A stretch of 64,000 nt of DNA, taken from Euwallacea fornicatus. Taxonomy: Eukaryota > Arthropoda > Insecta > Coleoptera > Curculionidae. The notes beneath the pieces were generated by a model. It was not told where the DNA came from. It saw only the letters and a list, made by a program, of their open reading frames with translations, and did no database searches. Shown here one piece after another: positions 12,891 through 23,184 of the stretch. The position numbers were made by a program, and so were the translations under genes. Within the stretch, counting starts at the first letter, position 1. Every line of letters begins with the position of its first letter. The DNA lies in assembly GCF_040115645.1 (NCBI RefSeq), contig NC_089563.1, positions 1,860,001 through 1,924,000 on the forward strand, in the 5' to 3' direction.

Positions 12891-13476
12891 TATTTAATAT
12901 ACTTATATTGCCCGAGAACATTTCAAATTCCAAACTTTCACTACATTAATCAACCAATATGGCTAAGACTGTCATAACTAACAATACCTAACTAGTGCAT
13001 GTTATTAAATTTATGAATTAGTGGAGGGTTCGGAGTTAATTAACAGTGCAATTTCCAAAACAAATTAAATTTGAAATTTAGTGGTTCAATATTGGACAGT
13101 AATATTGCCTCTTTTATTAATATAATACATATGTACGCCAGATTTGTGTTTTCAATGGAAGACATTAAAAGGAATCGCTAACAAGGTTATGATTGAATCA
13201 TTTAGTGCTAAATTAACAAAACTCTTTCCATAAAATATGATAAATTTTGGATAAAAAGTTGCATTTTAAAATAACCAAACACGTTCCTTTATGCCCATAA
13301 CGTATATTTGCACACGTCGCATATCCTGTCTGTAAAATGGGCTTTTGAAGCGAATCCTTATACCTAGACAACCAAAATGTCCGTATAAATTCGTTAACAA
13401 TGGAAAGAAAAAAAAATCATCAAAATACTGGAACATGCCAAATATTATTTTTACTTGTGCATTTTTTGACGTAATA

Positions 13477-13572
13477 GACATGTATACAGCATTAGACATG
13501 TATACAGCATTAGACATGTATACAGCATTAGACATGTATACAGCATTAGACACGTATACAGCATTAGCTATG
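13477..13572. repeat. 18-bp minisatellite, five copies
   Basis: Five head-to-tail copies of an 18-bp unit (GACATGTATACAGCATTA), the fifth with C in place of T in ATG, then a decayed sixth. Each unit contains the palindrome TGTATACA. Because 18 is a multiple of 3, the repeat stays open on both strands (DMYTAL on plus, NAVYMS on minus), which creates two overlapping ORFs that I regard as artefacts. Confidence 0.9.
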
Positions 13573-13949
13573 TAATATAGGTAAATGTTGTTTTTAAGTG
13601 TTTTTCTTACGGTCAATCATGTATATTATGACATTTTTGGGCTCCTCGAGAAATTCCGAACATATTTTATATAACATTCCCATGTCTAAATTCAACAGTT
13701 TTCGGAAACAATTATACAAAAATAGAAATAACGAGAGAACCATTAATGCTCAAAAAATAACAATACAAGCTACCACAATCTAATTTATTAAATATTCGAT
13801 TTATGCCCCGTTGACCTAGCCCTAACCTGAACTCATCTGACAGCGGGCGATTCATATTCTTGATGATCTTTTCATTTTAGGGAGTGTTTATTGAGCTCCT
13901 TGAGTGATTTTATTTTTTATCTCTTGTGTATTGTTGGTTTTATTTAAAT

Positions 13950-14045
13950 ACCTCCTATGCTACAATTAACCCTGTGAAAAAGTCTATAGGAGCGAGATCA
14001 GGCGATCTAGCGGGTCGCTCTAATAGCAACATTTCCCAAATATTT
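13950..14045 (-). pseudogene. Short mariner-like transposase scrap
   Basis: On the minus strand one frame gives ERPARSPDLAPIDFF, the signature block of the third catalytic Asp in mariner-like transposases. The reading frame decays at once on both sides. It lies between the inverted arms described for 13340-14310, so it is best read as the last coding trace of that element. Confidence 0.55.
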
Positions 14046-14591
14046 TAATAAGTGTTGAATTTAGACATTGGTGTTTTGTGTGAAATATGTCTAGGAAATT
14101 TCAAAGAACTCAAAAACGCCACAGAAAGTTTCGTAAGTAAAAAATGGAAAAGCACATTTGTTTACTACAGGGGTGATCCCGTGTACAAGTGTGTCACGTC
14201 AAAAAATTCCCAACAAAAAACGATGTTTGATGTGTTATGGCATTTCTATGAAAAAATATTCCTTCGATTTTTAACGAATTTATGCGGAACTGTTGGTCCT
14301 TTATGTAGATTTCACGCTCTCATTTGCATCCTTGTCCTCTTCTTACGGGAAATTTTTCACGAGTTCTTGGATGCTTCACCGTGCGTTAAGATTTATCGGC
14401 ACCCATTTCGTATTATTATAAAACGTGTATTAGTTCCCAGAATTTTATTACGCGAAAAAACGAGAGATAAACCTGTTACTGAAAAATGTGTAAACTTGCT
14501 TGGGGATGGAATCTTAGAGCGTCAAGTAGGTGGAAGATTGCTGCAAAGGCTGAGCAGAATTAGAACAACAAGAATAATGGGGATTTCTTGA

Positions 14592-16200
14592 ATATTATTA
14601 AAAACTTTCATTATGGATTGGAAAAAGTTGGAAACTGAGGAGATTGGAAAGATGAAAACTTCATTAAATTGACTTGGGCGCAGTCTTATTAGACATCGCC
14701 AATTTCCATCTCGGGATGGAACTTCTTGGCATGCTCCTCTGCACAATCTGCTTGAAATTGCATGCGACCTCTAGCAATTAATGTTTCGAAATTCACAGTG
14801 ACACAGTTTTGAACTGACCACCTTATCTAATGGGAGCATCACTTGCAACTGCCCTATTTCCCAGATTGGTGGCATAACTTGAATATTCATTACGTTGTTG
14901 TATAAATTCACAGCTGATAACCCTTTGTACGACACAAACGAAGACAATAATTAATTAGGATCCTTCAGCAATGTGCATTATCGAATAAAGAGGAAAAAGT
15001 AAGTTCCATTTTGGTAGAAGAGAAATGACGTGTAGATCGCCCGGACATGAGACAATGAAGTCCGTTACAGGCCTTCACCTATTCTAAGGGTTTAAAAACG
15101 TACATGCGGTTGCGAATAAATGATGTTATTGATGAAGAGGGGGGCTCTAGGCCGACGCGAAAAGGGCGGAGTCGATATCGGCCCTATTTATGTTTAAAGG
15201 GAAAAACAGGAAGGACTTAATATGTACGAGTCATAATTAGGAGAATTCATTCGACCCGGAAATATTCGGGTAAGCAGCAAAGAAAAAAAAATTGCGAAGT
15301 CTTGGGTAAGCCGTTTTTTTATTACGGGTCCTGAGGTAATCAACTCATAACTTGCAAAAATGTGAACGAATCCCGATGATATTTTTGCATAACTTTGTAT
15401 CATTTTTCATTTTAGGAGAGTGCAAAAATGTGTTGAAAATTGTCTCTGGATCTACTGGAGCGTGTGTTTGAAAGAAAAATGAAGCATATTATACAGTAAA
15501 TGGAATTTTAAGATTAAATTCCCTACAGCTGTATGCAATTAGTGTTTATAATATTTATAACTCATGCGAAATGAATTCGGTTTTTTCCTTGACTCCGGTC
15601 AGTTAAAATGCTTTTAAAGCTCGCAAGTTCGATCGTCGGAATTACCTCCAAATCTTGGGATTTTTCCTAAATTTTCCAGGTTCGTTAACCCATCACTATT
15701 GCAAAACCCACTTTTTGTGACCAAAGAGGTACGGATCTTAAATTCGAAATTTTTTTATTATCATAAGGGAAAATCTATGTGCGATCAACAGCTTAGCGAT
15801 TAAGATAACTTTTTTAAGTATTGTCGACGCATTTTCTGTTTATATAAAAATTTTAAGCAAATAAAACGAAGAGGACTACGTTTTTGTCAGGCTAGATGGC
15901 TCTCGGAATTGAATTTCGAGACGCAAAAGATGGAAAAAATTTGGCAGAACCAAATATTAAAGGATTAGGACGCATTGCTTACTCGAAGCCTTCAACTTTG
16001 TTTGACGAGACAGGAACGATTTATCGAGACGTGAATGCGGTATTTGAGAGGCAAATAAACCAAAGAAATTTGGGCTCTATCAAGGCGCAAGTTTTTTCAA
16101 GGAATACCAAATTGTTTTGATACACAACCGACGAACGAGCTCAATATCTTAAAATTTATTTATCTTCTTACTCTCTACTAACGCAAATCTAATTACAACT
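14592..16200. other. No gene recognised
   Basis: No domain, tandem repeat or paired terminal repeat was seen. A plus-strand ORF at 15896-16120 (74 codons) has an amino-acid mix that looks somewhat protein-like but no recognisable motif, no splice context and no neighbour that supports it. A GC-richer spot lies at 15140-15185. Confidence 0.4.
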
Positions 16201-16203
16201 ATA

Positions 16204-17035
16204 CAGAGTGTTTCATAAAACTACCGACAAACTTTTATGGCACATAGCGCTTATAAAAACAAATATTTAGATTGGATAAAGTTATGTCGGAAATCGCTTC
16301 TTTTCCGAGATACATAGTGTTTAACTTCAAATAAATTTTTTTTTATATTTCAAAAACGGTTTGAGGTACGGACGCCCTATGGCGGGATAAGCTTGCGCGT
16401 TCTGAGGTAGGCAAAATGTTGTTACCTACACTAGTGGCGTCCGTGCCACCATTCAGTGGGACGTTTTTAATGGAAAAAAATGATACGCCACTAGTGTACA
16501 CACAAAAAAGGCCTTTTAATGTTTTGTTCCTCAACTAGTTGTTTTCGATAATGTCTCGTTTTTTTTGCTCATTAAAAAAGGATAAAAGTTTCCAAGTGCT
16601 ATTTTTCCAAAATTTTTTATTAAAAATTAATTTTATTTTTTTTTAAGTAAAGGCAGAGGACACGAAGACAAACATATTTTGTCTCATAAAAGATGTGCGC
16701 AAATTAATGATTTTCACTAGAAGAAATAAAAGACTCGTAAGATAACGACATGTACTCTAATTTAGTCTTTTATGCAAATAGAGAAAAAACAATATAATAT
16801 ATATAGAAAATGAATGATAAATGTTTTATGACAATTTGCCAAAATTTCGGCCATTCTCCTCAACACTTATCGTAAACCATTTTGACATGTTTAAAAAATT
16901 AAAAAAAAAATTAATTAACCACTTTGTATCCTGGAAACGAAGCGACTTCCTATCTAAACGTGTTCGATCTAAATATTTGTTTTCCTCAGCGCAGGATCCT
17001 CCGAAAGTTTCTCGGCATATTTATGAAACACCCTG
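16204..17035. mobile_element. Non-autonomous mariner-type element (MITE) with ~160-bp inverted arms
   Basis: Left end CAGAGTGTTTCATAAA at 16204; right end on the minus strand CAGGGTGTTTCATAAA at 17035; TA on both flanks (16202-16203 and 17036-17037). The arms stay similar for about 160 bp (shared AAAACAAATATTTAGAT and CGCTTC-TTTCC words). The centre shows no transposase. A smaller palindrome (16428-16505, ends ACACTAGTGGCGT / ACGCCACTAGTGT) lies inside and may be a separate nested insertion. The ORFs at 16343-16534 and 16821-17168 overlap the arms and are not genes. Confidence 0.8.
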
Positions 17036-17037
17036 TA

Positions 17038-18625
17038 CACATATATTAAAAATTCCCCTTACTGCAGCCTTGCAGAATTCAACAGTGACCTTATTTAAGC
17101 ATATTACACTTTCAATATTACATAAGAAAACACTCGATTTACGAATACAAATGTGGGCCCTAAATTGAATTACTCACCGAGCCAAAACGGGATCTTTTAT
17201 TATCCGAAGTGGGTTTTTCCTAGCTATTGGGCCATAGCCATTATATAATTTACATAACTCTCGGGAAGTCATAATTTATAGCGAAATTTTTCTGTTATTG
17301 ATATCATAAAAGATTAAATTCTTTAAATAATTAATAATAATCAGAGCAATGACTTCATAAAAATGTAATGGAGCTTCGCGAAACAAAACTCGGAAGCACT
17401 TTTGGTAGATCTTTATTGTACTGATTTTGACACGCACAACTTAATCGTTCACAAATTTAAAGATTTATTGGTTTTTTGACATCAAAGCAACAATTCGATA
17501 GAGAATGCTGAGAGCGGCTTCTAGTGCTGCATTGACTCTATATATATCTCATCTGTCTGTTACCAGCTTCAGGGTATCTTCAGTACCAGCATGTGGGGGT
17601 CGGTATTCGTAGGTATCCTGGGTTTCGGCAATTAACAGGGTAATCCTTAGTTGGTAATTTCTAAGTCTTTAAACCGTGACGTTTTAAAAGAACGGTAAAA
17701 TGAGAATTTTAGGGGAATTGCAGCTGGACCGACTTTTTAGCCAAATGGGTGCGTACTTAGACTTTTGTCTTGATAAGGGTAAACGAGTGAAAGGTTCTTC
17801 TTGTGAGGGAACCCTTATAGAAAAACAATGGGTTCCCAACATAAGGTCATCCCAGGGCAATTTACCAAGGCAGCGCATTGCATAGGCGTAGCCTAAGGGA
17901 ACATTACAAAAAGATAAAGATCGGTTTTCGCGCATGCGAAATGAGCTCTGGAAATATGAACGGCGACTTTTCCCCAGGATTACTATGAAAAAAAGGCAAT
18001 GAGATATGAGCACCTTTAATATACATTTTCCTATATCTTACTACCTAGTTACTCAGCAAATTAGAAGTAACGTTTTTTTTCAAAATCAACGTCTTTGTTA
18101 TTGTGCGTTGCGCAATTTTCAAACTGAACTGATCCCTTTAATAAAATAAAATTTGGACTTATTTTTCGAAATTTTCCACAACAATGTGTGTCAAAGTGAA
18201 CCCCGTTCCGCTTAACCTTTATTCATAATTGTATCTGCTGCCCATTTTAATCGGAATTATTACCAACAGTTAAATTAACCCTCAGATAATTCGAGGCCTA
18301 AGTGGATGTGGGATTGTTTACTAACTCTTCCCTGGGTTAAAATAACACACTTTACTAGAAATTTGAGTTGTGTATTGAAGAGGACTGGCAAGAGGATATG
18401 GGTAATTCTAAACGTCCACTTAAGATTTTCTCGCTACAAATCTATCCGTATGGAATTGATAATTATTATCTTCAATTCGACCTAATTTCAACGTATCTTG
18501 AATGCTTTAAATCTTACTTGAACTTGAACGCTTTGCAAAAGTCGGAATTTCAACTTAAAAAGCCCTGAAATGACCTCAATTATCATACTCTTAATCGAGA
18601 CGAAAATTTTTAGAGGGTCTGATTG
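17038..18625. other. No gene recognised
   Basis: Two overlapping ORFs on opposite strands at 17684-18013 and 17700-17885 lie in a slightly GC-richer block (17690-17960). Neither has a recognisable motif. The block could be a repeat not represented elsewhere in this window. The rest is AT-rich spacer. Confidence 0.4.
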
Positions 18626-18629
18626 ACGA

Positions 18630-19150
18630 TGCATCAGATCAAGAAGACAACGATGCAAAAGATCATGGTACCATCAGATCCAGAAGACAACGATGCAAAA
18701 GATCATGGTACCATCAGATTCAGAAGACAACGATGTAAAAGATCATGGTACCATCAGATCCAGAAGACAACGATGCAAAAGATCATGGTACCATCAGATT
18801 CAGAAGACAACGATGCAAAAGATCATGGTATCATCAGATCCAGAAGACAACGATGCAAAAGATCATGGTACCATCAGATCCAGAAGACAACGATGTAAAA
18901 GATCATGGTACCATCAGATCCAGAAGACAACGATGCAAAAGATCATGGTACCATCAGATCCAGAAGACAACGATGTAAAAGATCATGGTACCATCAGATC
19001 CAGAAGACAACGATGCAAAAGATCATGGTACCATCAGATCCAGAAGACAACGATGTAAAAGATCATGGTACCATCAGATCCAGAAGACAACGATGCAAAA
19101 GATCATGGTACCATCAGATCCAGAAGACAACGATGCAAAAGATGGTACTT
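18630..19150 (+). repeat. 40-bp minisatellite, about 13 copies, open in all three forward frames
   Basis: The 40-bp unit begins GATCATGGTACCATCAGATC and ends ACAACGATGCAAAA. Twelve copies start every 40 bp from 18661 to 19101, with partial copies at both ends. Units differ only at a few sites (C/T in GATGCAAAA versus GATGTAAAA, C/T after CAGAT, one GGTATC), in a higher-order pattern that roughly alternates. Each unit holds the 10-bp palindrome ATGGTACCAT. As 40 is not a multiple of 3, every forward frame cycles through all three readings with a 40-residue period (for example VPSDPEDNDAKDHGTIR), and none contains a stop. That explains the stacked ORFs here. I see no sign that it is translated; the acidic start in front of the array (LEGLIDDASDQEDNDAKD) is worth a second look. 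Confidence 0.95.
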
Positions 19151-19159
19151 TTAAGACTT

Positions 19160-19900
19160 TATGAAATGTCATCTCATTAAAGAAGAACTTCCCGTAGTTT
19201 TCTCCAAAAACGCCGCGCTTAAGAGAAACCACCCTGCGGCTATCTCTGTTAGGGACTCTAAGTTATTGGCTTTTGTTTCTTTTCATTTTTTATTGTTGTT
19301 AATGTTAGGTTTATTATGTATTGGCATTTATTCCCTTAAGTTACACCCATGTACTGCGATACTTATTCGGAGAATACCATCTGGGTGCCAGGCCACACAG
19401 CCCATCAGGCCAAAGTTGAGGATACGCTTTGGCTGGGGAATTTGCTACTAGCTAAAGGAAGCTTTCTCTATCGGGACTATTGCTTTGATGGTCAATTTGT
19501 TGGACCCGCGATATTCCCAGAAAAGCGACTAGTGTAGATATTCCCCAGATGGCCACAAGTTATGGGATTCGGTGTAGCCATAGCTTATAATGGTTCTTGG
19601 TGGTGGTGCGCCCCTGGTTGGCACTCTTCGGGGTTAGTATTTAAGGGATAATCGGACCAATTTTCGCTCTCTTCTCTTCTCTTCCTTTTTTTCTTTGGAT
19701 GTGAAAGCTGTGTCGGTGTCGGGATGTGATCCGAATCATATCGTGTAACCCGCCCAATAAGAATTCTCCCTCTTCTTTACTTAGACCAAGATTCTTTCAT
19801 TATTTTGATATAAGTGCAAAGTTAAATACAGTCCATTTTACATAAAACAAAGTGTCTTTGTCGTGTTTCATTTATCGAAGGAACACCTTAACAATCTCCT
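19160..19900 (+). other. Unexplained block, possibly retroelement-derived
   Basis: A moderately GC-rich block. It contains overlapping plus-strand ORFs (19161-19451, with a hydrophobic stretch of about 20 residues; and 19349-19537), then a TATTTAAG box-like site near 19640, a CT-rich run (TCTCTTCTCTTCTCTTCC) and AATAAG words. This order (coding tail, TATA-like box, pyrimidine-rich start region) would fit the end of an LTR retrotransposon, but no LTR pair, TG..CA border or retroviral-type domain was found. Low confidence. Confidence 0.2.
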
Positions 19901-21220
19901 AGGAAGAAGTGTGAGATCTCTTCCCCCGTACACGACCACGGGGAGGGGGGTAACATCGTCCTTTTTTGAAATGTGTGATCTATTTCTAGAATTTTGTGCA
20001 GTTTTGGAGGATCGTGGAAGGTGGAGTGTCGATTGTAGGCAATTTGAGGCTGAAGGATGCCTAAAGAGGAATGTCCAGAGTTTCCAACGCATGCTTTCGA
20101 CGCAAGCAAGGGGGGCTAAAGCGGATGTGCCAAAATCGAATTCGTCGTTTTTTGTTTAAGATAATAATGTACGGGTTTATGTCGGCTTTGAATGGTGTGT
20201 GATTTACTACGAGAAATGAAAAAAAAATCGGTTTCGACTCTGTGAGTACAGGGTCCGCGCGAGACTTATAATAGCTCTATTACCCCGGCACACGGGGACA
20301 CTTTTCCAGGGGCATCAAAGAAGTCGTCGGCAGGGCTATTTTTACTGTGTTTAAGTTGTCCCAGGATGTTCATCCACAAGAGATGTAAATTCGTCGAAAT
20401 CTAAGCAGCGCGAAAACTCCACGTGAAAAGCGATTCAATTTAAAGCGCATTTTTTTCGTCGTGAGTGCCAAAGTGTCCGAAAAAATTTGCTTCCATTTTG
20501 GTCGAATAAAGCTTGGAGGTAGAAAAAAATCATTGTGAGATTTCGTATAGCTCCGATACTGGGAGAGCTATTTAACTTTCGAGTTTTTACTTTACAGGTC
20601 CGTTTGCGGTCGTTTCACCACGTTTCGTCCTGTTCCCTGACGAACGGGACGAGCTAGAAATTTAAAAAAATCCCATTCACATGAAATGTCCGAGTTTTCC
20701 CTACACGTGACGGATTTGCGTGTTTTTTCGTGAAAAATTGATTAGGTGTAATTACAATAAAAAATGAACATATGTTTATGAATACACGTGAAACTGATGC
20801 ATTTTTAAACTACCATCGACGAAATGAGCAACGGCACTGTGTAGTTTTTTACGTCTATGAAAGATAGAATAACAAAATGGAGTTGCTCTTCATTTTTCGG
20901 AGTTTCCAACAAGGATGTTTGAGAACTTTGCGTTAAAGCGAACGGCGCTTGCGATCCAATGTTATGCCCATCTTTCTGTGTGGGTGTCTGTTTCTCCATG
21001 GTGTTCTTTTGCGGTGTTAACTCTTTTCCTACAACAAACGCCAAACACATGGAAGTTCTCATGTAAGCTTTATAAGATCCAACAAAAAGGTTTGCGAGAA
21101 CTTTCATAAATAGCCTCAGCCTCATCTCTGACGACCAAATGGTCCGTGGCCATAAATTACTTACTATTCAATGAGGCTATCGCCATTGGGCTGTTACGAG
21201 GACATTCCCGGAAGTATCCG
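19900..21220. other. No gene recognised; one strong hairpin
   Basis: Contains overlapping ORFs on both strands (19863-20159, 19868-20109, 20805-21125, 20915-21109) without recognisable domains. A hairpin lies at 20625-20652: an 11-bp stem TCGTCCTGTTC paired with GAACGGGACGA (one mismatch) around a short loop. Much of 19900-20660 is GC-richer than the window as a whole. Confidence 0.35.
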
Positions 21221-21224
21221 ACAC

Positions 21225-21725
21225 TCGAAGAAAAGAATTAGGAAAATATACATTATTTCCCAACAAAATCTTCTCTGAGATTTGTCGACGTACTTTTCCC
21301 AGCGATGTTCTACGCCCCGTTTATAGTAAGAAGCTTCCAATGCTTCAAAATTGCCTTTTTATTATTGGTAAACCTCTGTCCACCGACCCGTTTCCTCAAG
21401 CTCGTAAATCGAAAAAATCTGAGAGGGCTAAATCTGGCGAATAGGGGGGTCGAGTAAAAAATTCGAAACAAACTTTATCGATTTTGGCCATCGTAATCAC
21501 GGAAGTGTGCGTCGTGTTGATGAAACAAGACTTTCTTTTTAGCCATAATGCGGTCGCTTTTTCCTCATTTCTTCGCTCAAACGCTGCAATAATTTTTTAT
21601 AATATTTTCCGTTTATTGTTTTTCCTTTAGACAGGTAGTCGATGAAAATTGTCCCACGTTCATCTTAAAAAAAATGTCGTGTTCGTATATCGGTCCGGTG
21701 GTACTGTGCCTTCGGCTCACCTAGA
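21225..21725 (-). pseudogene. Mariner (DD34D type) transposase, C-terminal half, degraded
   Basis: On the minus strand, pieces in alternating frames follow the order of a mariner transposase: RGTIFIDYLSKGKTINGKYY, LLQRLSEEMRKKRPH, then HTSVITMAKIDK, then RPPYSPDLALSDFF with the third catalytic Asp, then RVGGQRFTNN and HRWEKYVD near the C-terminus. Frameshifts and stops break it several times and the N-terminal DNA-binding half is missing. It is the same family as the more complete plus-strand copy at 50785-51789. Neighbouring DNA gives no clear ends. Confidence 0.75.
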
Positions 21726-22620
21726 GCTTATGCCGTACATGGAAGGGGTGGGTTGGCGCTGTTAATTAGCTAATCAATTTCTGAAGTAACATTTAGGAAA
21801 TTTTGAGATATTTTCGGAGTTTTCAACAGCCATCGACTAAAATTTTGCACCTTTTTTCCGCGGGTTTTCGAATGATTTTATGCGATCTATTGAGATTTTT
21901 TGAGATAATCCAGACATGTTCAGGGGTATCCATCGGGTTTTGTCGAAGTGGGCGGACGAATTCGCATGGTTTGGCGCCTAATGAGACTTTTAAATTTCTC
22001 TCGTAATTTTCGTGGGACCTGCAAGAATTACATTATTGCTCCACAATTGAATTATTGAGAACATCTTGAAAATTTAAAAGGTATTCGTGGAAATCAAATG
22101 GAATGTTAAGTTGTTTTTCTAACTTTTGCACGCAACGCATTTTTGCATTCTCAGCGGTTTGGAAATTCCCATTAGCTATAAAATGATTTTCAGTTGGGAC
22201 GTTTCAAGATTTTCAATTTATATTTGAACTTGTAATGAGATTTTCAAAGAAATATTTACGTCGCTATATAAAAAAAAGTTCATCCTTCGATGTTTCTTCT
22301 TTACGTTCATATAACTTTATTCGTGGGGGCAAGAAACCGACTTACAACCAAATAAATAGGCATTATTAATTTTCGTTCCCTCATGTTACCCATTTCTTAG
22401 TCAAACAGTTTGAAAATCTGCCAATCACCGTGCACTCTTTAATGGCTTGAAAAAGCTAAAAGCAAATTCCGGAACTATTCAACGACAAAGCCATTTGGCA
22501 ATGATGGATTGAGAAACCCTTAGGGCATATAAAGTGGATAAAAAATGCTTTTGAGGGTGATGTTGGAAGTTAAGGATTCATCATTGAGGCAGATAGACCT
22601 GCCTCAATATCTAAATTTCA
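21726..22620. other. No gene recognised
   Basis: AT-rich DNA with one 67-codon plus-strand ORF (21803-22006) that has no recognisable content. The N-terminal half of the mariner pseudogene next to it could not be traced here. Confidence 0.4.
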
Positions 22621-22639
22621 CTTACATTTTCTGACATAC

Positions 22640-23100
22640 TTGCAGGTTTTTTTTTTCTTTAGTCTAGGGGTATAATTCAAAGCTGCGTTCGTGAGGGTGG
22701 ACGCGGCTTTTGTCTTCACTTTCAAATCGAATCGATTATCAGCAGGAATCGGAGTTGGAATAGAATTGGAATTCCCCGTCTTCGGGAAACCCTCTGGCGG
22801 CGCACCATCCTGGCCATCGACACCTCGTGCACTGCCCGTCGCCTTGGATCGTGCTACTGAAGCTGATAAGAAGCCCTTCGTCGGCGGTAATTGCGTTTGT
22901 ATCGTAAGGGCCGACAAAGCTCATCATCAGTAGCACCGATGCCCACAAAGTCTTCCGCGGGCAACTCCCATGCCGACAAAGTAACTCGGTGGAATTTCTC
23001 ACGCACCAGCCGAAGTCTACCGTGGGCGTGCCAAAGGGGTACATCATCTCCTTCCAACTTAACCCTAGCTCTATTTACAATCTACCACCTTTCCGATAGA
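22640..23100. other. GC-rich island with overlapping ORFs on both strands
   Basis: A block much richer in GC than its surroundings, holding ORFs of 65-102 codons on both strands: plus 22691-22933 and 22891-23112; minus 22618-22917, 22739-23047 and 22854-23057. The minus-strand read 22618-22917 has a run (SIPTPIPADNRFDLKVKTKA) and a basic tail that loosely resemble the ORF1/gag region of LINE-type elements; this is only an impression. Overlap on both strands is what high GC alone would produce. Origin unknown: a gene exon, a retroelement 5' part or transferred DNA are all possible. Confidence 0.25.
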
Positions 23101-23184
23101 GCCTCGACCTAATCGAAATATACGTTGCAATACAATTAAAAACTACATACGGGGTGGTTGATTTGACTACTGGATCCTTATGTA

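Larger units (their letters stand above)
13340..14310 (-). mobile_element. Remnant of a mariner-like element with inverted arms
   Basis: The segment 13352-13476 read on the minus strand resembles 14195-14305 on the plus strand: both start near ACGTCAAAAAAT, contain GATGTTTG/ATATTTGGCAT-type words followed by TTAACGAATTTAT, and end in a G/T-rich block. A third, shorter relative lies at about 12640-12720 (minus). Between the two arms is a minus-strand transposase scrap (13950-14045). The outer ends were not identified, so the borders are approximate. The plus-strand ORF at 14052-14591 runs through the right arm and is probably not a gene. Confidence 0.5.

Noticed and set aside
13266..13616. Repetitive minus-strand ORF (NAVYMS repeats) and its plus-strand mirror
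   Set aside because: Both follow from an 18-bp tandem repeat lacking stops on either strand.
14052..14591. 179-codon plus-strand ORF as a gene
   Set aside because: It crosses the arm of a mariner-type remnant, has no domain, and a diverged relative of the same arm exists at 13352-13476 in the opposite orientation.
18630..19150. CRISPR array
   Set aside because: Units are adjacent with no unique spacers, and the window is eukaryotic; the same holds for the 16-bp and 18-bp arrays.
18623..19180. Stacked repetitive ORFs as a repeat-protein gene
   Set aside because: The 40-bp unit is stop-free in all forward frames, so ORFs arise automatically; there is no splice framing, domain or consistent frame outside the array.
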